DNA of 64,000 nucleotides from Haematococcus lacustris (Eukaryota > Chlorophyta > Chlorophyceae > Chlamydomonadales > Haematococcaceae), in contig JASKMD010000028.1 in assembly GCA_030144725.1 (NCBI GenBank), forward strand, positions 5,915,911 to 5,979,910. Direction: 5' to 3'. The position numbers were made by a program, and so were the translations under genes. The notes beneath the pieces are model-generated. The model was not told the DNA's origin, ran no database searches, and saw only the letters and a list, made by a program, of their open reading frames with translations. Below are positions 29,601 to 41,700 of this stretch, piece after piece; the stretch's first letter is position 1; the number at the start of each line of letters is the position of its first letter.

Positions 29601-30837
29601 CTGGCCCCTCCACCCTGCTGCCCCTACTACCCTACACCAGTACCCTGCACCAGTACCCTGTACCAGTACCTGTACCCTGCACCAGTACCCTGCCCAGCAC
29701 CAGGGCCTGCTCTCATCCTTGTCCTGCTGCCTGCTGCCAGGTGGCCAGTGGCGCCCCCTTGTTGACCCTAGCGGCCAGTGCTGCCTGCTGCCCTGTGGCG
29801 GCCTGCCTGCCCCGCCCCGCCCTGCCGCCTGCCTGCCCCCAGGCAGTGGTCCCAGTGGCGCACCCTTAGTGGCCCCTGTGGCGCGGCCAAACAGCTCTGC
29901 CATCACCTCCTTCACGGTGCCGCCCCGGGTCAGGTAGTGGCAGTGGTCACGGTAGGAGGTGATGATGGAGTCCTGTACATGATATACAATTCATCAGACA
30001 CCACACCAAACACAACACACAGGCAGTCGCAGTCAATCGCAACACAGTCCCAGTCAGTCACAGCCACATGTGTGATGACGATGGAGTAGCCAGCAGCCTC
30101 GCCATGGCTCAGGCCGTAGCTGAGCTTCGTGATCTGGACACTCTACACTCCACCTCACACCCGCAGTACAGCCATCTGACCCCAACACACCCCTTCCACA
30201 CCTCACCACCCAGCCAGTGTAGTGTAGGCAACGCAATGCTGTGATGAGGATGACAGTCACTGCTTATCACTGCAAAATGAGGATGACAGTCACTGCTTGC
30301 GCACCTTCATGGTCAGTGACGCTTCAATGCCTGCCAGCACTGCCTCTTGCCCGTCATACCTGCACACACACAGCCAGGCTGTACCATGGTGGCCTGTCTG
30401 CAAGCCTCGTGTAAGTTGGGCTGGCAGAGAGCTAGAGGCACGCACAAGTGGCAGAAGCCCCTGATGAGCTTAGCCTTGTATTGCATGTCTGACGCGACCT
30501 CCATCCTGCGCATCTTGAACATCAGCTGGTACAGCCGCGCGAGCTCGCCTATTGACACCTCGACTTGGCGCGATGGAGCCTCAATCTTATGGGTCTGGTA
30601 GGGAGCGACCTGTTGGAACGCGAGGTCAAGTGGTCGCTCATCACGCGATGCAACAATGAAAGTGGTCCAGGCACTGCGACGAGGACCGCGACACAAACTA
30701 GCACCCACCTCGACGGTGATCACGGTGTCGTCCACTGCCTGTGCAACCCAGCGGCGCGCGCCTATGCTGGCGGTGGCTGCGCAGGACGTAGCCGAAGCTA
30801 GCGAAGCCCGCATTGCCTGGCCGAAGGGGAGGAGCAT
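26607..30837 (-). CDS. PDHA1: pyruvate dehydrogenase E1 component subunit alpha, mitochondrial type (400 aa, 11 exons)
   Basis: E1 alpha decarboxylates pyruvate with thiamine diphosphate in the pyruvate dehydrogenase complex. Exons, high to low: 30837-30709, 30609-30446, 30359-30305, 29972-29864, 29426-29353, 29000-28908, 28676-28521, 27759-27659, 27419-27301, 27058-26941, 26691-26607; all GT-AG, phases close. Seen: an Ala/Ser/Arg-rich N-terminus fitting a mitochondrial presequence, [72 protein letters not shown], the thiamine site GDG at 202-204 with NN at 231-232 (ENNHYGMG), and the loop [18 protein letters not shown] (295-312) that carries regulatory serines in animal enzymes. The mitochondrial rather than plastid form is inferred from MRRME and the loop. 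The C-terminus ([14 protein letters not shown]) uses an inferred donor at 26940. One intron holds a transposon-like insert (27862-28092). Confidence 0.95.
27862..28092. mobile_element. candidate 231-bp insert in E1 alpha intron 7
   Basis: An AT-rich 231-bp block is flanked by the direct repeat GGTGCCAGGC (27852-27861 and 28093-28102). Its ends, AGTTTTTTCGC and, inverted, AGTGTTCTCTTTTCG, are loosely similar. It contains a palindrome (GCGATATATATAGCGATCGC) and two copies of GCTATGAAATG. A 10-bp duplication fits a Mutator-like family. The GC- and CAGG-rich surroundings weaken the duplication evidence a little. Confidence 0.55.
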
Positions 30838-31341
30838 TTTTGGGAGCGTTGGCTAGCGGCGAGCTGACAGGCAGCTGCGCAGGCTACAAAGAAGTCAGAG
30901 AATGCATGTATACCCCAGTCTGCATGGACGAGTTTGAAAGCAATAGGTCCATGCGGGCAGGCACACGTGCACAATTGAAATATGCAGGAGAAGTGAAAGA
31001 CGGACGCCCGATACGTCAGTACAGCAGTGGTGGCAGGAGCTGGACCACTTGCGGAGGCATACAAGGCAATATCTAAGGCTGGGGCTGCGTCAGCAGCAGG
31101 CGGCATCCGAGGTTGCGGAATCAGCAGGCGGCAGTTGAGGCGGTAGCAGAGTAGAGATGGCAGAGGGAGCTTGGGCTGCAGCGGGCCATCTGGCAGGGGC
31201 GCAGAGAGACCTGGCTTGTTTCTGGGGTGTCATACACCTAGTGTCATAGCCTGATGCTGCCACCGCCTCAGCTGCTGCTTTGGGGCTACTTGCTACGGTA
31301 TCAATACCTACTTGAGCAAACCCTAATTTCAGCTTTCCTTC
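30838..31341. other. upstream region of the E1 alpha gene
   Basis: Presumed promoter side of the minus-strand gene. A GCGGCA/GCAGGCGG-rich patch lies at 31085-31150. No TATA box or other gene is clear. Confidence 0.4.
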
Positions 31342-31351
31342 AACTGCCGGT

Positions 31352-32937
31352 AGAGCGTGACCCGGAATGTTAAACCATCTTTAACCATCTTTAACCAAGG
31401 CCCGATTCGCACTCGCAACTTTTTCGATTTGAATTATTCTCGGCCAACCGATGCACTTTATGTCGTTCAGAGCCACTGGCTGCGTCCCCCGGAGTTATGA
31501 CCCAGCACGACTACATCCCGCATTGACAGCAGCCAGGGGAGCTGCTCAGCAGCCCAAAAGGAGACAGCCAGGGGCGGTCGGTTTCGTCGGTTCGTGCACT
31601 TTAACGACAGTACCCGCCCGTCACGCTTCATCATTCTAGCCTCCTTTTCGCCGCGTTTGAATCGGGGCTAGAATGATGAAGAATGACGGGTCAGTTGAAT
31701 CAGGTTTCAGGTGATGGAATCTTTCGAGCAGGGTAGCCGAGCAGCGGCGACAAATGCAGCAGGTCAACCCGATGCTTCTGGGTCAGATGCACGCCCAGAT
31801 ACAACTCTTATTACGGGCTCGAGCACAGGCTCAAGCACAGGCGCAAGCTCAAGCCCCGCACACAATTTCGCCAATGGCTTCGCCGATGCTAGCACTACAA
31901 ACACAACAGCCCCAAGCGCAACAGTCTTAGCCCAACACGCCAACTCTGGCATAGATGCAGGCGTCTCTTTTTACAAGCGCAAGCATAGACGCAGTCGCAG
32001 CAGGCCCCTCATATCTGGTCGTAGCTACAGCAGGCCCAGTTTTTGCAGATGTTGTAGGCCCCTTAGGCTCGGACGCAACTACAGCAGGCCCAGTAGCTGC
32101 AGATGTTGCAAGCCCCGCAGGCTCGGACGCAACTACAGCAAGCTCAGTTGCTACAGATGTTGCAGGCCCCGCCGATGCCCATCAGCGAAGCCATCCAACT
32201 AAAGCGCGGCAGTTAGCCAGATAACTGCCAACGACATCGAATATCGAAAAACGAATCGAGTGCGAACCGGGCCCAAGCCAAAAAGTTTAACCAATCTTTA
32301 ACACAACCGCCAGGTCGCACTCCCTAGCCGTGACGGAAGGCGAAGCAACCGCGATGGCTAATGGCTACACTCCGACCCCTACTGCGGCTCTTGTCGGTGC
32401 ATGTCGTAACATGTGCATCGGAACGCACATCAGCCCGAGCAGCCCGCTAGCCTCGCGCTGGTAAGCTGCACCGCTCTGCGCAAGAGACGCTGTAAAACTC
32501 TTAAAGATCACTAAGATAGGGGGTGACCAACTGGTCGGTAGAGCACGCCCGGTTAATTTAACATCCTGATGTTTTGGTTCTTTAACGTGCTTTAACAAAT
32601 CTTTAACAAACCCGTTTTGCTACCCTGGGACTGCGTCTCACTGGCCACTTCTGCCTGCATAGTGTCGCTGGGTGCATTGCCGTGTCGTGACCAGAACGAC
32701 AGCAAAAAACCACTCGTATCAAGACCAAGCGTGCATCTTTAACAAAACGGTTTAACATTAACTTTAACACGTCCGGTCGTGCCCTACTGGTCCAGTGGTC
32801 GGCTTACTATCGCCAAACCCCGATTGCACTCCGGGTCGTCAGGGTGTTAGGCTGGACTGGTTAAAGATGGTTAAAGATTTGTTAAAGCACGTTAAAGGCC
32901 CAAAACATCAGGAAGTTAGTTTAACCAGTCGCGCTCT
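31352..32937. mobile_element. 1586-bp TIR element with 10-bp target duplication, rich in TTTAAC/GTTAAA
   Basis: The direct repeat AACTGCCGGT flanks it at 31342-31351 and 32938-32947. Terminal sequences AGAGCGTGAC (left) and, inverted, AGAGCGCGAC (right) match at 9 of 10 positions, followed by GTTAAAC-type motifs. Inside are nested inverted pairs: 31370-31430 with 32235-32310 (TTTAACC..GATTCGCACTCG), 31605-31640 with 31665-31700 (CATCATTCTAGCC), and 32550-32610 with 32865-32930 (CATCCTGATGTTTTGG..CTTTAACGTGCTTTAAC). More than fifteen TTTAAC/GTTAAA words occur. A 10-bp duplication with variable ends suggests a Mutator-like non-autonomous element; the superfamily is inferred. Confidence 0.75.
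31711..32202 (+). CDS. ORF within the TTTAAC element, unknown (163 aa)
   Basis: Not recognised. The first 90 residues are Ser/Thr/Ala-rich and low in complexity. The rest covers a degenerate 54-bp tandem repeat (about 32015-32180) that also reads openly in another frame as GSDATTAGPVAADVASPA, so the openness may come from the repeat, not selection. It may be a captured or chance ORF. Confidence 0.25.
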   Translation: MMESFEQGSRAAATNAAGQPDASGSDARPDTTLITGSSTGSSTGASSSPAHNFANGFADASTTNTTAPSATVLAQHANSGIDAGVSFYKRKHRRSRSRPLISGRSYSRPSFCRCCRPLRLGRNYSRPSSCRCCKPRRLGRNYSKLSCYRCCRPRRCPSAKPSN

Positions 32938-32947
32938 AACTGCCGGT

Positions 32948-33396
32948 TGAGATGCCGGAATTCAAGACAAGCATTAAAAGGATACGTGACATCCTATCTA
33001 CAAGATGTGTTGCTTTAATGCTGTAGCATCCTTACATTGATTTGCTAGTGAAAGCCCTCCATTGTGTTTTCGTTTCCATTGTTGGCCATGCAGTCTAACG
33101 GGCCCCGTGCAACATCTTAACAAAGCTGCCTTGGGCCAGCAACCCGAGGCGTCGCTCGTCACTTAGCATTTGGAGGCAAAATGCTACCTGCCCATCGGAC
33201 GCCGTCAAGTGCTAGTAGCGGGCCTGAGCTGCACCCGAGGAGCAGGTGCGTGCATAGTCTACAACTTGGCCTATCGATGCGTGAAGTTGACACACACACA
33301 CACCTCAATAAAGCCGCCTTCACATTGGATGCTCGCACCGCGCACAGGGTCCTACCGCGCTCTCGGAGATGCTCTGTCTTTGGCCCTGGAGCCTGC
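32948..33396. other. upstream region of the helical-protein gene
   Basis: Presumed promoter and 5' untranslated region. (CA)n at 33293-33303. An upstream ATG at 33181 is in frame with the chosen start but adds a segment that does not resemble a protein N-terminus. Confidence 0.4.
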
Positions 33397-35576
33397 ATGG
33401 CTCTGCATCGCATCCGAGGTGCTCTACCTCTTTCGGTGCTGACCTCAACTTTGGCAACAGTCCCATTACCTGCAAAATGCACTGCTAACGGCCCCCTACT
33501 GCCAAGGACTAGCGTGGTGGCCCAAGCTGTGAAAGCTACAGAGATCAAGGTTAGTAAACCATGCTCAGCATGTGCCCCTTGCTTTCTCCTCCACCCACAT
33601 GGCACATTATCCTCCACCCACATGGCATGTTGCAGTCAGTGTTCTTGCCTTGCTGCCTGCCTGCTATCAGGACTACAGCGACCTGGCAACTGGTCACAAG
33701 GTCAATCCGGAGCGCAGGGCGTCCCAGGTGCGCTTGCATGCAAGTGTGACCTTGTACTCCTATCGCACCGACTTAGGGGTGCAGCAGTGCTGAACGCACT
33801 GAATCTTTGTACTTAGCCTGCCCAGATAGCTCATGACAGCATGCCAAGGCCATGCCTTAGCCTGTGGTTATACTCTCTCAGTCCATCAGGAACTGTGACG
33901 CAGCAGCAGCAGCAGCTAGCAAAAACACCCTGCCTTTGTCATGCGACTCTACTGTCGCACGCTAGAGGGTGGGTGGAGTGTGGCTGCCACCGCTGCTGCA
34001 AGTGCTGCTGCTGGGGAACAGCCTCCCACTGCTGCTGCTGCTGCTGCTGCACTACATACATTTTATGCTTGTGGCGTCGTGCTGCTGCTGCTGCTGGCGC
34101 AGGAGTTTGATGTCCGAGAAATGCTACAGGCTTGCACTGACTGGCGTGCTTGTGCTGCTCTGTTGGAGGAGCAGCCAGAGAGGTGAGTGAGAGGGATATG
34201 AGTAACTACCCACCCTGCCTGGTGTGACACTGGTCTATGAGTTTATCTGACTTTCCCAGCTCCCACTGCTTTCCTCTCTTTCACCAAATGCTGCTCTTGC
34301 CCAGCCCTTGTAGCTGACAAGACATGCCTTTGGCTAACCCGTGTGCCTGTGGCCTGGAAGGCTTACCCCCCTTACTCACCCAGCCGCTGCGCCCCCTCCC
34401 CCTCCCCCCTCCCCCCTCCCCTCCCCTCCACCCTCCCCTCCTGGCCCACCCGCCCCTGCCCAGGTTCGAGCGCCACAAGAGCCTGGCCTACCACCTGCTG
34501 GCCCGTGTCACCGCCCTGGTGGCCCCCACCCTCAAGGCGCAAGCTGCGGGCAGTGCGCTGCCGCCAGGAGCCAGCGCCATCGGCCCGGCAGAGCGCCAGG
34601 CGGTCAAGGCGCTGGCAATCAAGGCGCTGGGGCTGGCAAGCGCTAACCTTGACAAGTGGGTGCGGCGGGGCTGTGGGGCAGGCTGTGTGCCAAACCCTAC
34701 CTAGTCACGGGGGTGACCACCCTGCATGTCTGTGCCCAGTGAGCCTCGGGGGGAGGAGGCGAGGGGAGATGGGCCGGGAGGATGAGAGTCAGCTGCTTGC
34801 TAGCCCCCACCTTGCATGGCATCCTGTGTGAAGCCAGCTGCCTGGCCTTGCACCCAGATGCTGACACACAGCTGCTCACCGCCTAGGTCGTGCTGCTCAC
34901 CGCCTAGGTCGAGCTGCTTACCGCCTAGGTCGCCTAGGTCGGTGGCGGCAAAGATGAGGCACAGCTGCAGTGGCCAGCATCCTGCATGTCTGAAAACAGG
35001 GGCTGGAGGAGGCGAGGGCAGGGGAGGGCAGATGGGCCAAGAGGATAGGAAGCAGCTCTTGCCAGCCCTCCCATCCCAACCCTCAATCCCTAGATGCCAG
35101 CCATCTGTCGCAAAGCATGGGAAGCAAATGTTGTCTTTCGTACCCCAAAGAGTCATCGTTTTAATGCCCAAGGCCCTGGGAAATGTCATCAAGATATCAA
35201 TACCAACCAACCCTGGAGGGCTGAGGATGAGCATGAGCACTGTGTGCCCGCCCCCCTGTGGTGTTGCAGGTTGCTCTGAATACATTGGACAAAAGGCCTT
35301 GAATGTGTTTGCCCCCCTGTGGTGTTGCAGGTTGCGGAGTGAGGAGGTGTGCGGCTTAGTTCAGAGCATGGCTCTTCTGCAGGTGCCGCAGCTGACTGTG
35401 ATCAAGGGAGTGCTGCTGTACATGAAGGTGAGGGCAGGGGGTCAGCAGGGAATGAGCTGGACATGAAACACAGAGCTGACCGAAGTTGTAAAGCGCTAGA
35501 GGTACTGCGACAAAGCAGAAAAGGCGGGCAGGCAGGCGGGCGGGCAGGCAGGCAGGCAGGCAGGCGGGTGGGCGGG

Positions 35577-35608
<32 letters not shown>

Positions 35609-35687
35609 CACAGACCCTTCTACCTGTTGCCCACCCTCCTGCGCATCCCCCTCATCAGCATAAACCCCTAGGGGCATATTTGTATGG

Positions 35688-35722
<35 letters not shown>

Positions 35723-38700
35723 CAGTCCTTCACCAAGCGCTTCACAGTGTCCCAGCTGTCGGGCCTGCTGGCCTCATGCACCCAGCTCAACTACCCTATA
35801 CCCACCTCTGTGCACACGGTGAGCCAGGGGCAGGCAGCGGGGGGAGAGGGGGGCTGGCAGCGGGGGGAGGGGGGGGCTGGCAGCGGGGGGAGGGGGGGGC
35901 TGGCAGCGGGGGGAGGGGGGGGCTGGCAGCGGGGGGAAGGGGGGGCTGGCAGTGGGGGGAGGGGGGGCAGGCAGCGGGGGGAGGGGGGGGAAGGGCAGCG
36001 GGGGGAGGGGGGGTAGGGTGGGGGGGGGGCAGCGGCAGGACTCTACTAGACTGAGCTGTGTGCAAGGGGGGAAGGGGAAAGGGGGGGGGAGGGCAGCGGG
36101 GGGGGGCAGGGGCAGGCCTGCACTACACTGAGCTGTGTCTAGTACATTGTGCCCGACCGCTGCACCTTGCGCAGGTCATCATGGAGCAGGCCACCCGCGG
36201 CATCAAGTACGCCACAGCAGCCGACTGCGCCGCACTGGCTGAGAACCTGCAGTCCCTGCCCAGGTCAGCACACCCACCCACCCCCTGCCACCACCTCCAC
36301 CTGGGGCCTTACCACCCTGGCCCCTGTACCCCCCCCCCACCCCCCCCCCTCCCCCCCTCCTTCCTGCCGCCGATTCAGCCTGCCTGCATGACCCCCTCCC
36401 CCCCCCTCTTCTTGCCACTGTGCCTGCTTGCCTGCCTGACCCCTCCCACCCCCTTCCTAACCTCTTCGGCCCCGCCCGTCTGGCTCCTCCCCCCCCCCCA
36501 AACCTGCCACACTGCCTGACCTGCACCTCCTGCCTTCCTGCCCCGTCATTGCCCTCATCAAGACGCGCCTGCCCCCCCTCTCCACCAGCTCCACCAGCTC
36601 CACCCTCATAGCCTGCCCCCCCCCCCCCCAGCTCCACCCTCATAGCCTGGCCCCCCCCCCCCAGCTCCACCCTCACAGCCTGGCCTGGGTGTTGGTGCTG
36701 CAGGGGGGCGGTGCCGGCTGAGCAGCTGACCGCCTGGGTGCAGCGCCTGCAGCGCCAACGGCTAGTGTGGGAGCTGCCTGGCCCAGGCCTGGTGCACTGG
36801 CTGGTCACACTGGACAAGCAGGTGTGACCAAGGGGGTGGGGGGGGAGGGGAGGGCGGGCGGACTATGTGATGGAGGTGGAGGAGGAGGAGGGGGAGGGCA
36901 CTTAGTGAAGAGGGGGTGTAGCATGAATGAGGGGGGGGAGTGCGAGGGGGGGAGGGGGTGAACATTTGGCTGGGAGTGTGGTTGCGGGCGGTGAGGAGGG
37001 CGGGGGGTTCAGCATCAAGGGTGGGGGGTGGGGTGGTTAAGCATCAAGGGTGGGGGGGTGGGGTGGTTAAGCATCAAGGGTGGGGGGGTGGGGCAGGAGG
37101 GGGGGACTGAGAGGGTGCAGCTGCGTACAGCAGTGAGTCGATGAGAGAGTAAGTCAATGTGGCTGAGTGGTGGTAGGGGGGGGGCAGGGGGAGGGGTTCA
37201 GCACCCTGGCGTGGTTGGAGGGGATGAGAGTGGAGGGTGGTGGTTGGTGTGTGGTGTCGCAGGGGGTGAGGGTGAGGGGGGTTAGCATCAAGGGGGTTGG
37301 AGGGGCTGAGAGTACGGCATTGTGTGAGTGTGTGGTGTCTCAGGGGGTGGCACCGCCTCGCTACTTTCTGCCCAACGCCCTTGAAGCGCTGGAACCCCAC
37401 CTGCAGCAGATGAAGTGGGTGCTTGGGGGGGGGTAGGGGTAGGGGTAGGGGTAGGCACCTGCAGCAGATGAAGTGGGTGTTGGCTAGGACACGGCAGCAC
37501 AGCACAGCATAAGAGCTGGCCTCACCAGGTCTACTGCCATCCACCTCACAGCCTGCCCCCCATCTCCTTCCTTGTGCTGGGACACGGCATGGCAGCACAG
37601 CACAGACGCCACCCACCCACCCCCCTACCCTACCCTCACCTCCCCAGCAGGGGATCTAGCCCATCAGCCCAACTAGCCCATCAGGGGATCAGGGATCTAG
37701 CATCACCAGGACGTCAGCCATCCACCCCGCCTCACGGCCCCTCTCCACCCCCGTCTACCTCACCCTCACTGCACCCCACACTCTCCATCCAACCCTTCCC
37801 CTTCCTTGGCACTCGCCCCTTGTCCCCCCCTCCCCTACCCTCCCCCCCCTCGCCTCGCCCCCCCCCCTCCCCTCGCCTTCCCTCCGCTCACCCACCCCTC
37901 CCCTTCCTTAGCACTCCTTTGCTAGCCTTACCTACCGCGCCTACCCTGACCCCCCCCCCCCCCACCCTGACCCTGTCTGCCTGTCTCCACTGCTGCACCC
38001 CTTCCTCTGCCCCCCCACCACCCACCACCTTTACCCTACACCGGCACCGCCCCTCCCCCCGCCCCACACACATCCTCGTCCTCCAGTGCCTCCTCCAGGC
38101 TGCTGCTGCCCTGCTGCCCTGTTGGCCTGGTGACAGGGATGGCCGGCTGCTGCTGGGCCTGGTGGCTGCCTTGAAGGGGCTGATGGGGCAGGTGCCGCAG
38201 CACATCCTGCAGCAGGCGCTGGCCACGCTGACAACGCCTGCGGGTGAGAGCTGGCAGAGCAGTGCGGGCGGGGGGCGCTGGGGGTGAGGGGGGGGGGGGA
38301 AAGGGGGGAAAGGGGGAGGGGGGCCGAGGGGGATGGGAGGGGGCGGAGGGGGAGGGGGGACAGGGGGGGAGGGGGAGGGGGAGGGGGAGGGGATGGGATG
38401 AGCAGTAGGAGGGAAGAGGGTGTGAGGGCAAGGTTAGGAAGGGGAAGGGCGGGGCAGGGCCAGTTAAGCAAGGAAGGGCGTGGGAGGGCCCAGGCAGCGT
38501 GAGGGTGTGAGGTGGGAGGAGGTGCAGGGAGCAGGCAAGGGCAGGCGGGTGGGCGGGCAAGGATGGGGGGAGAGGAGGCAAGGGCAGGCAGGGGAGGGGA
38601 GGGGAGGGGAGGGAGGGGGAAAGAGGGCCAGGCAATGTGAGGCTGCAGGAGGTCAGCTGGGGGCTAGTCAGGCAGGGGAGGGCAGGAGGAGGGTGGTGGG

Positions 38701-41700
38701 TGGAAGGGGGCAGGGTGGGAGCAGAGGGAGGCAGAGGGGGGCAGGGGGAGGCGATGGGGTGGGTGGCAGTCAGCATGGGAGTGCGGGTCTGGGAGGTGGG
38801 GGCCTTCCCGCCCTGAACTCCCGATGTTAGGCCACCATGCCCCTGACCCCCTGACCCCCCTCCCCCCGCTCCTTTCTGGCGGTGCTGCTCCTTTGCCCCC
38901 CTGATGGCCCTGCTGCCCTGCTCCTCTTGCAGCCATGGCCAAGCTGTCCGCCCAGGACCTGGGCAGCCTGGGCAGCCTGCTGCAGCTGGTGTCGCAGCCT
39001 GTGTCGCCCCTGACTGGGCTGGTGCCTGGCTACAGCACAGAGCAGCAGCTGAGCCCTGAGACTATGGCTGGCTTCGTGGCGGCTGTGCAGGGCAGGTGGG
39101 GCGGGGCGGGGTAAGGCAAGGCAGGGGTGGAAGGGAGGGGCAGGGTGGGGCTGAGAGTGGAGGGCAAGGGGACAGGGCAGAAGGACAAGGCAACGCAGCG
39201 GAGGGAAGGGCAGGGCAGGGCAGGGCAGCATCCATGTCTGGCTGTTAACCAGTGTCAAGTCACAAGTGGCAGGGCAGGGCAGGGCAGGGCAGGGCAGGGC
39301 AGGGCAGGGCAGGGCAGGGGAGGCTGGAGGATGGAGGATGGAGAAGGGGGGTAAAGAGGAAGGGGGCAGAGCGGGGTGTTGTGGGCCAAATGATAGAAGA
39401 GGGGGAGAGAGGGGGGCAGGGCAGGGCAGGGCCTCCAGGGTGTTTGTCAACCCATGTCAAGGCAGTGGTGGGCCTCTGCAGCCTCACCCTGTGTGCTCAG
39501 CTGCTGCCCTGGCTGCCCCCCTGCTGCTGTCAACGGCCTGGGTGCAGGCTGAAGGAGGTGGATGAGAGCCTGGCCCTGGCGCTGCTGCACGACCTGGCCT
39601 GGCTGCTGGGCTGGCGGCCAGACTGCCCGGTGCCTGTGCCTGTGGCCCCCCTGCCGGCCTGGCTGGACCAGGTGTGTGACTGACGGGGAGGGGAGGGGAG
39701 GGGAGGGGAGGGGAGGGGAGGGCAGGGCAGGGCAGGGCAGGGCAGGGCAGGGCAGGGCAGGGCAGGGCAGGGCAGGGCAGGGCAGGGCAGGGCAGGGCAG
39801 GGCAGGGCAGGGCAGGGGAGGGGAGGGGAGGGGAGGGGAGGGGAGGGGAGGGGGGGTGGCAGGGGGTGGCAGGGGTGGCAGGATGGGGGGTGAGTACCCA
39901 TATGGCCAGGCGTATTATTGAGCTGGTTGAGCTTCTACTTCAGCCCTGCTACCCCTGCCCTTCAGGCCCCCCCTCTTGGCCCAGTGGTGTCAGAGCTGCT
40001 GAGCATCGCCGAGATCCTGGTGCCCTCCCTTCCCCCCGCCAGCCTTGCCTCCCTCACCACCTCCCTAGCCTACCTCGCCCCAGCCCTGCCTGCCACCCAG
40101 CGCCTGGACCCCGCCCTGGCCTCCGCCATCAAGTCAGCTGTCGGCAGCAGCGTGGAGTCCGCCCCATCCCACCTCGCCCTCCTACAGCTGCTGCAGGTCG
40201 TGACCCAGCCCCAGCTGCCCCAGCTGCACCTCCCCGCCCCAACCGCCGCCCCAACCGCCACCCCAGCTGCTCAAGCCGCCAGCAAGCGAGGCAGTGTGCT
40301 GGCCGCAGCCATCAAGGCCGCTATCGTGAAGGCCACGGCGGGCTCTGAGCAGACCCCCTCGGCTGCAGCGGCTGGCAAAGCGGGCAAGGCAGGGGGGGAG
40401 ATGGCTGCTGCCGTGGCCATGCGCCATGGGCCAGCGCTCGCCCAGGCGGTGGCCTCAAGGGCCAGGGCACTCACAGAGCCGCCTAGCCAGGAGGAGCTGC
40501 AGGGGCTGAGGGACGCGCTGGGAAGGCTGCCGGGGGTGGATGTTGCGGTGGGTGGAGGGGTGGGTGGAGGGGTGGAGGGGTGGAGGGGTGGGTGGAGGGA
40601 GGGGTGGGTGGAGGGAGGGGTGGGTGGAGGGAGGGGTGGGTGGAGGGAGGGGTGGGTGGAGGGAGGGGCGGGTGGAGGGAGGGGTGGGTGGAGGGGTGGA
40701 GGGGTGGTGACGGCAAGGGGTGGGGCAGGGGAGGAGATGGTGAGGGGGTGGGGCGGTATGGCGGGCAGAGGGTGTATGCTATATGATGGCAAGGTGAGGC
40801 TTTGACGGGAGAGTGTGATGCCCAGGGAAGGCCAAAAGGGCCCAAGGGGCCGGGGGGGTCCGGTGTAAGGGCTGGTATAGTGGTTGGTGCAGGGGCCAGG
40901 GAGGGGGCCAACAAAAGAGTCTAATGGAGGAGTGTATACACGGAAGAAGCCAAAAGTCTTGTGTCAAGCACAAACCAGGCTATTATACCCTGGGGCTGGT
41001 GTGGGGCCCAGGGAGGGGGGCAACTAAAGAGTGTGATGGAGGAGTGTATACACGGAAGAAGCCAGACGGCTTGTGTTGAGCACCAAGGCTGTCATGTGAC
41101 ATCAGGCGGTGAAGATGCTCTGGCTACTTGCTACTGTGCGATCCTGCCCCACCTCCCTAGCCCTTGCTCTGGACTGTTTGGCTTCCCTACCACCACCTTC
41201 TCTCACCTTACTCATATCATTGCCTGCAGGCCCTGTCTTTACCCCAGGCCGCCCTCCCTCCGCCACCTGCATATAACGAAACCAGCTTTGACTCCAACCA
41301 GACGTTTGACGCCAACAGCAGCTGGAGCGGCAATGGCCAATTCGACAGGAGCTACGACGAAAGAAACGCCAGCTACGACGGCGACTCGCAGTGGAGGCAA
41401 GGGGCGCTCCAAGCTCCCCGGTCGCAAAACGCGCGTGGCACTAGCGCCCGCAATACCCAAAGGGATTGGCGCGACGACGGGTTCAACGAGCTAAACCTCG
41501 CCGACTCAACCGCTCCAACCACCCCAACTGGCACCGAAACTTGGTGGGGCGCGGAAGGGCCGGGGCATGTGGGCACGGCGGGAGAGGAAATGCAGAGCGC
41601 TTGGGGCGGAGGCCGAAGCTTCGGGAGCGGCACCCAGCCGCCGCGCAAGCGGGCCGGGGCCAGCAGTTGGGCTGGCTCCGCCGCAATCAACGACAGCTAT

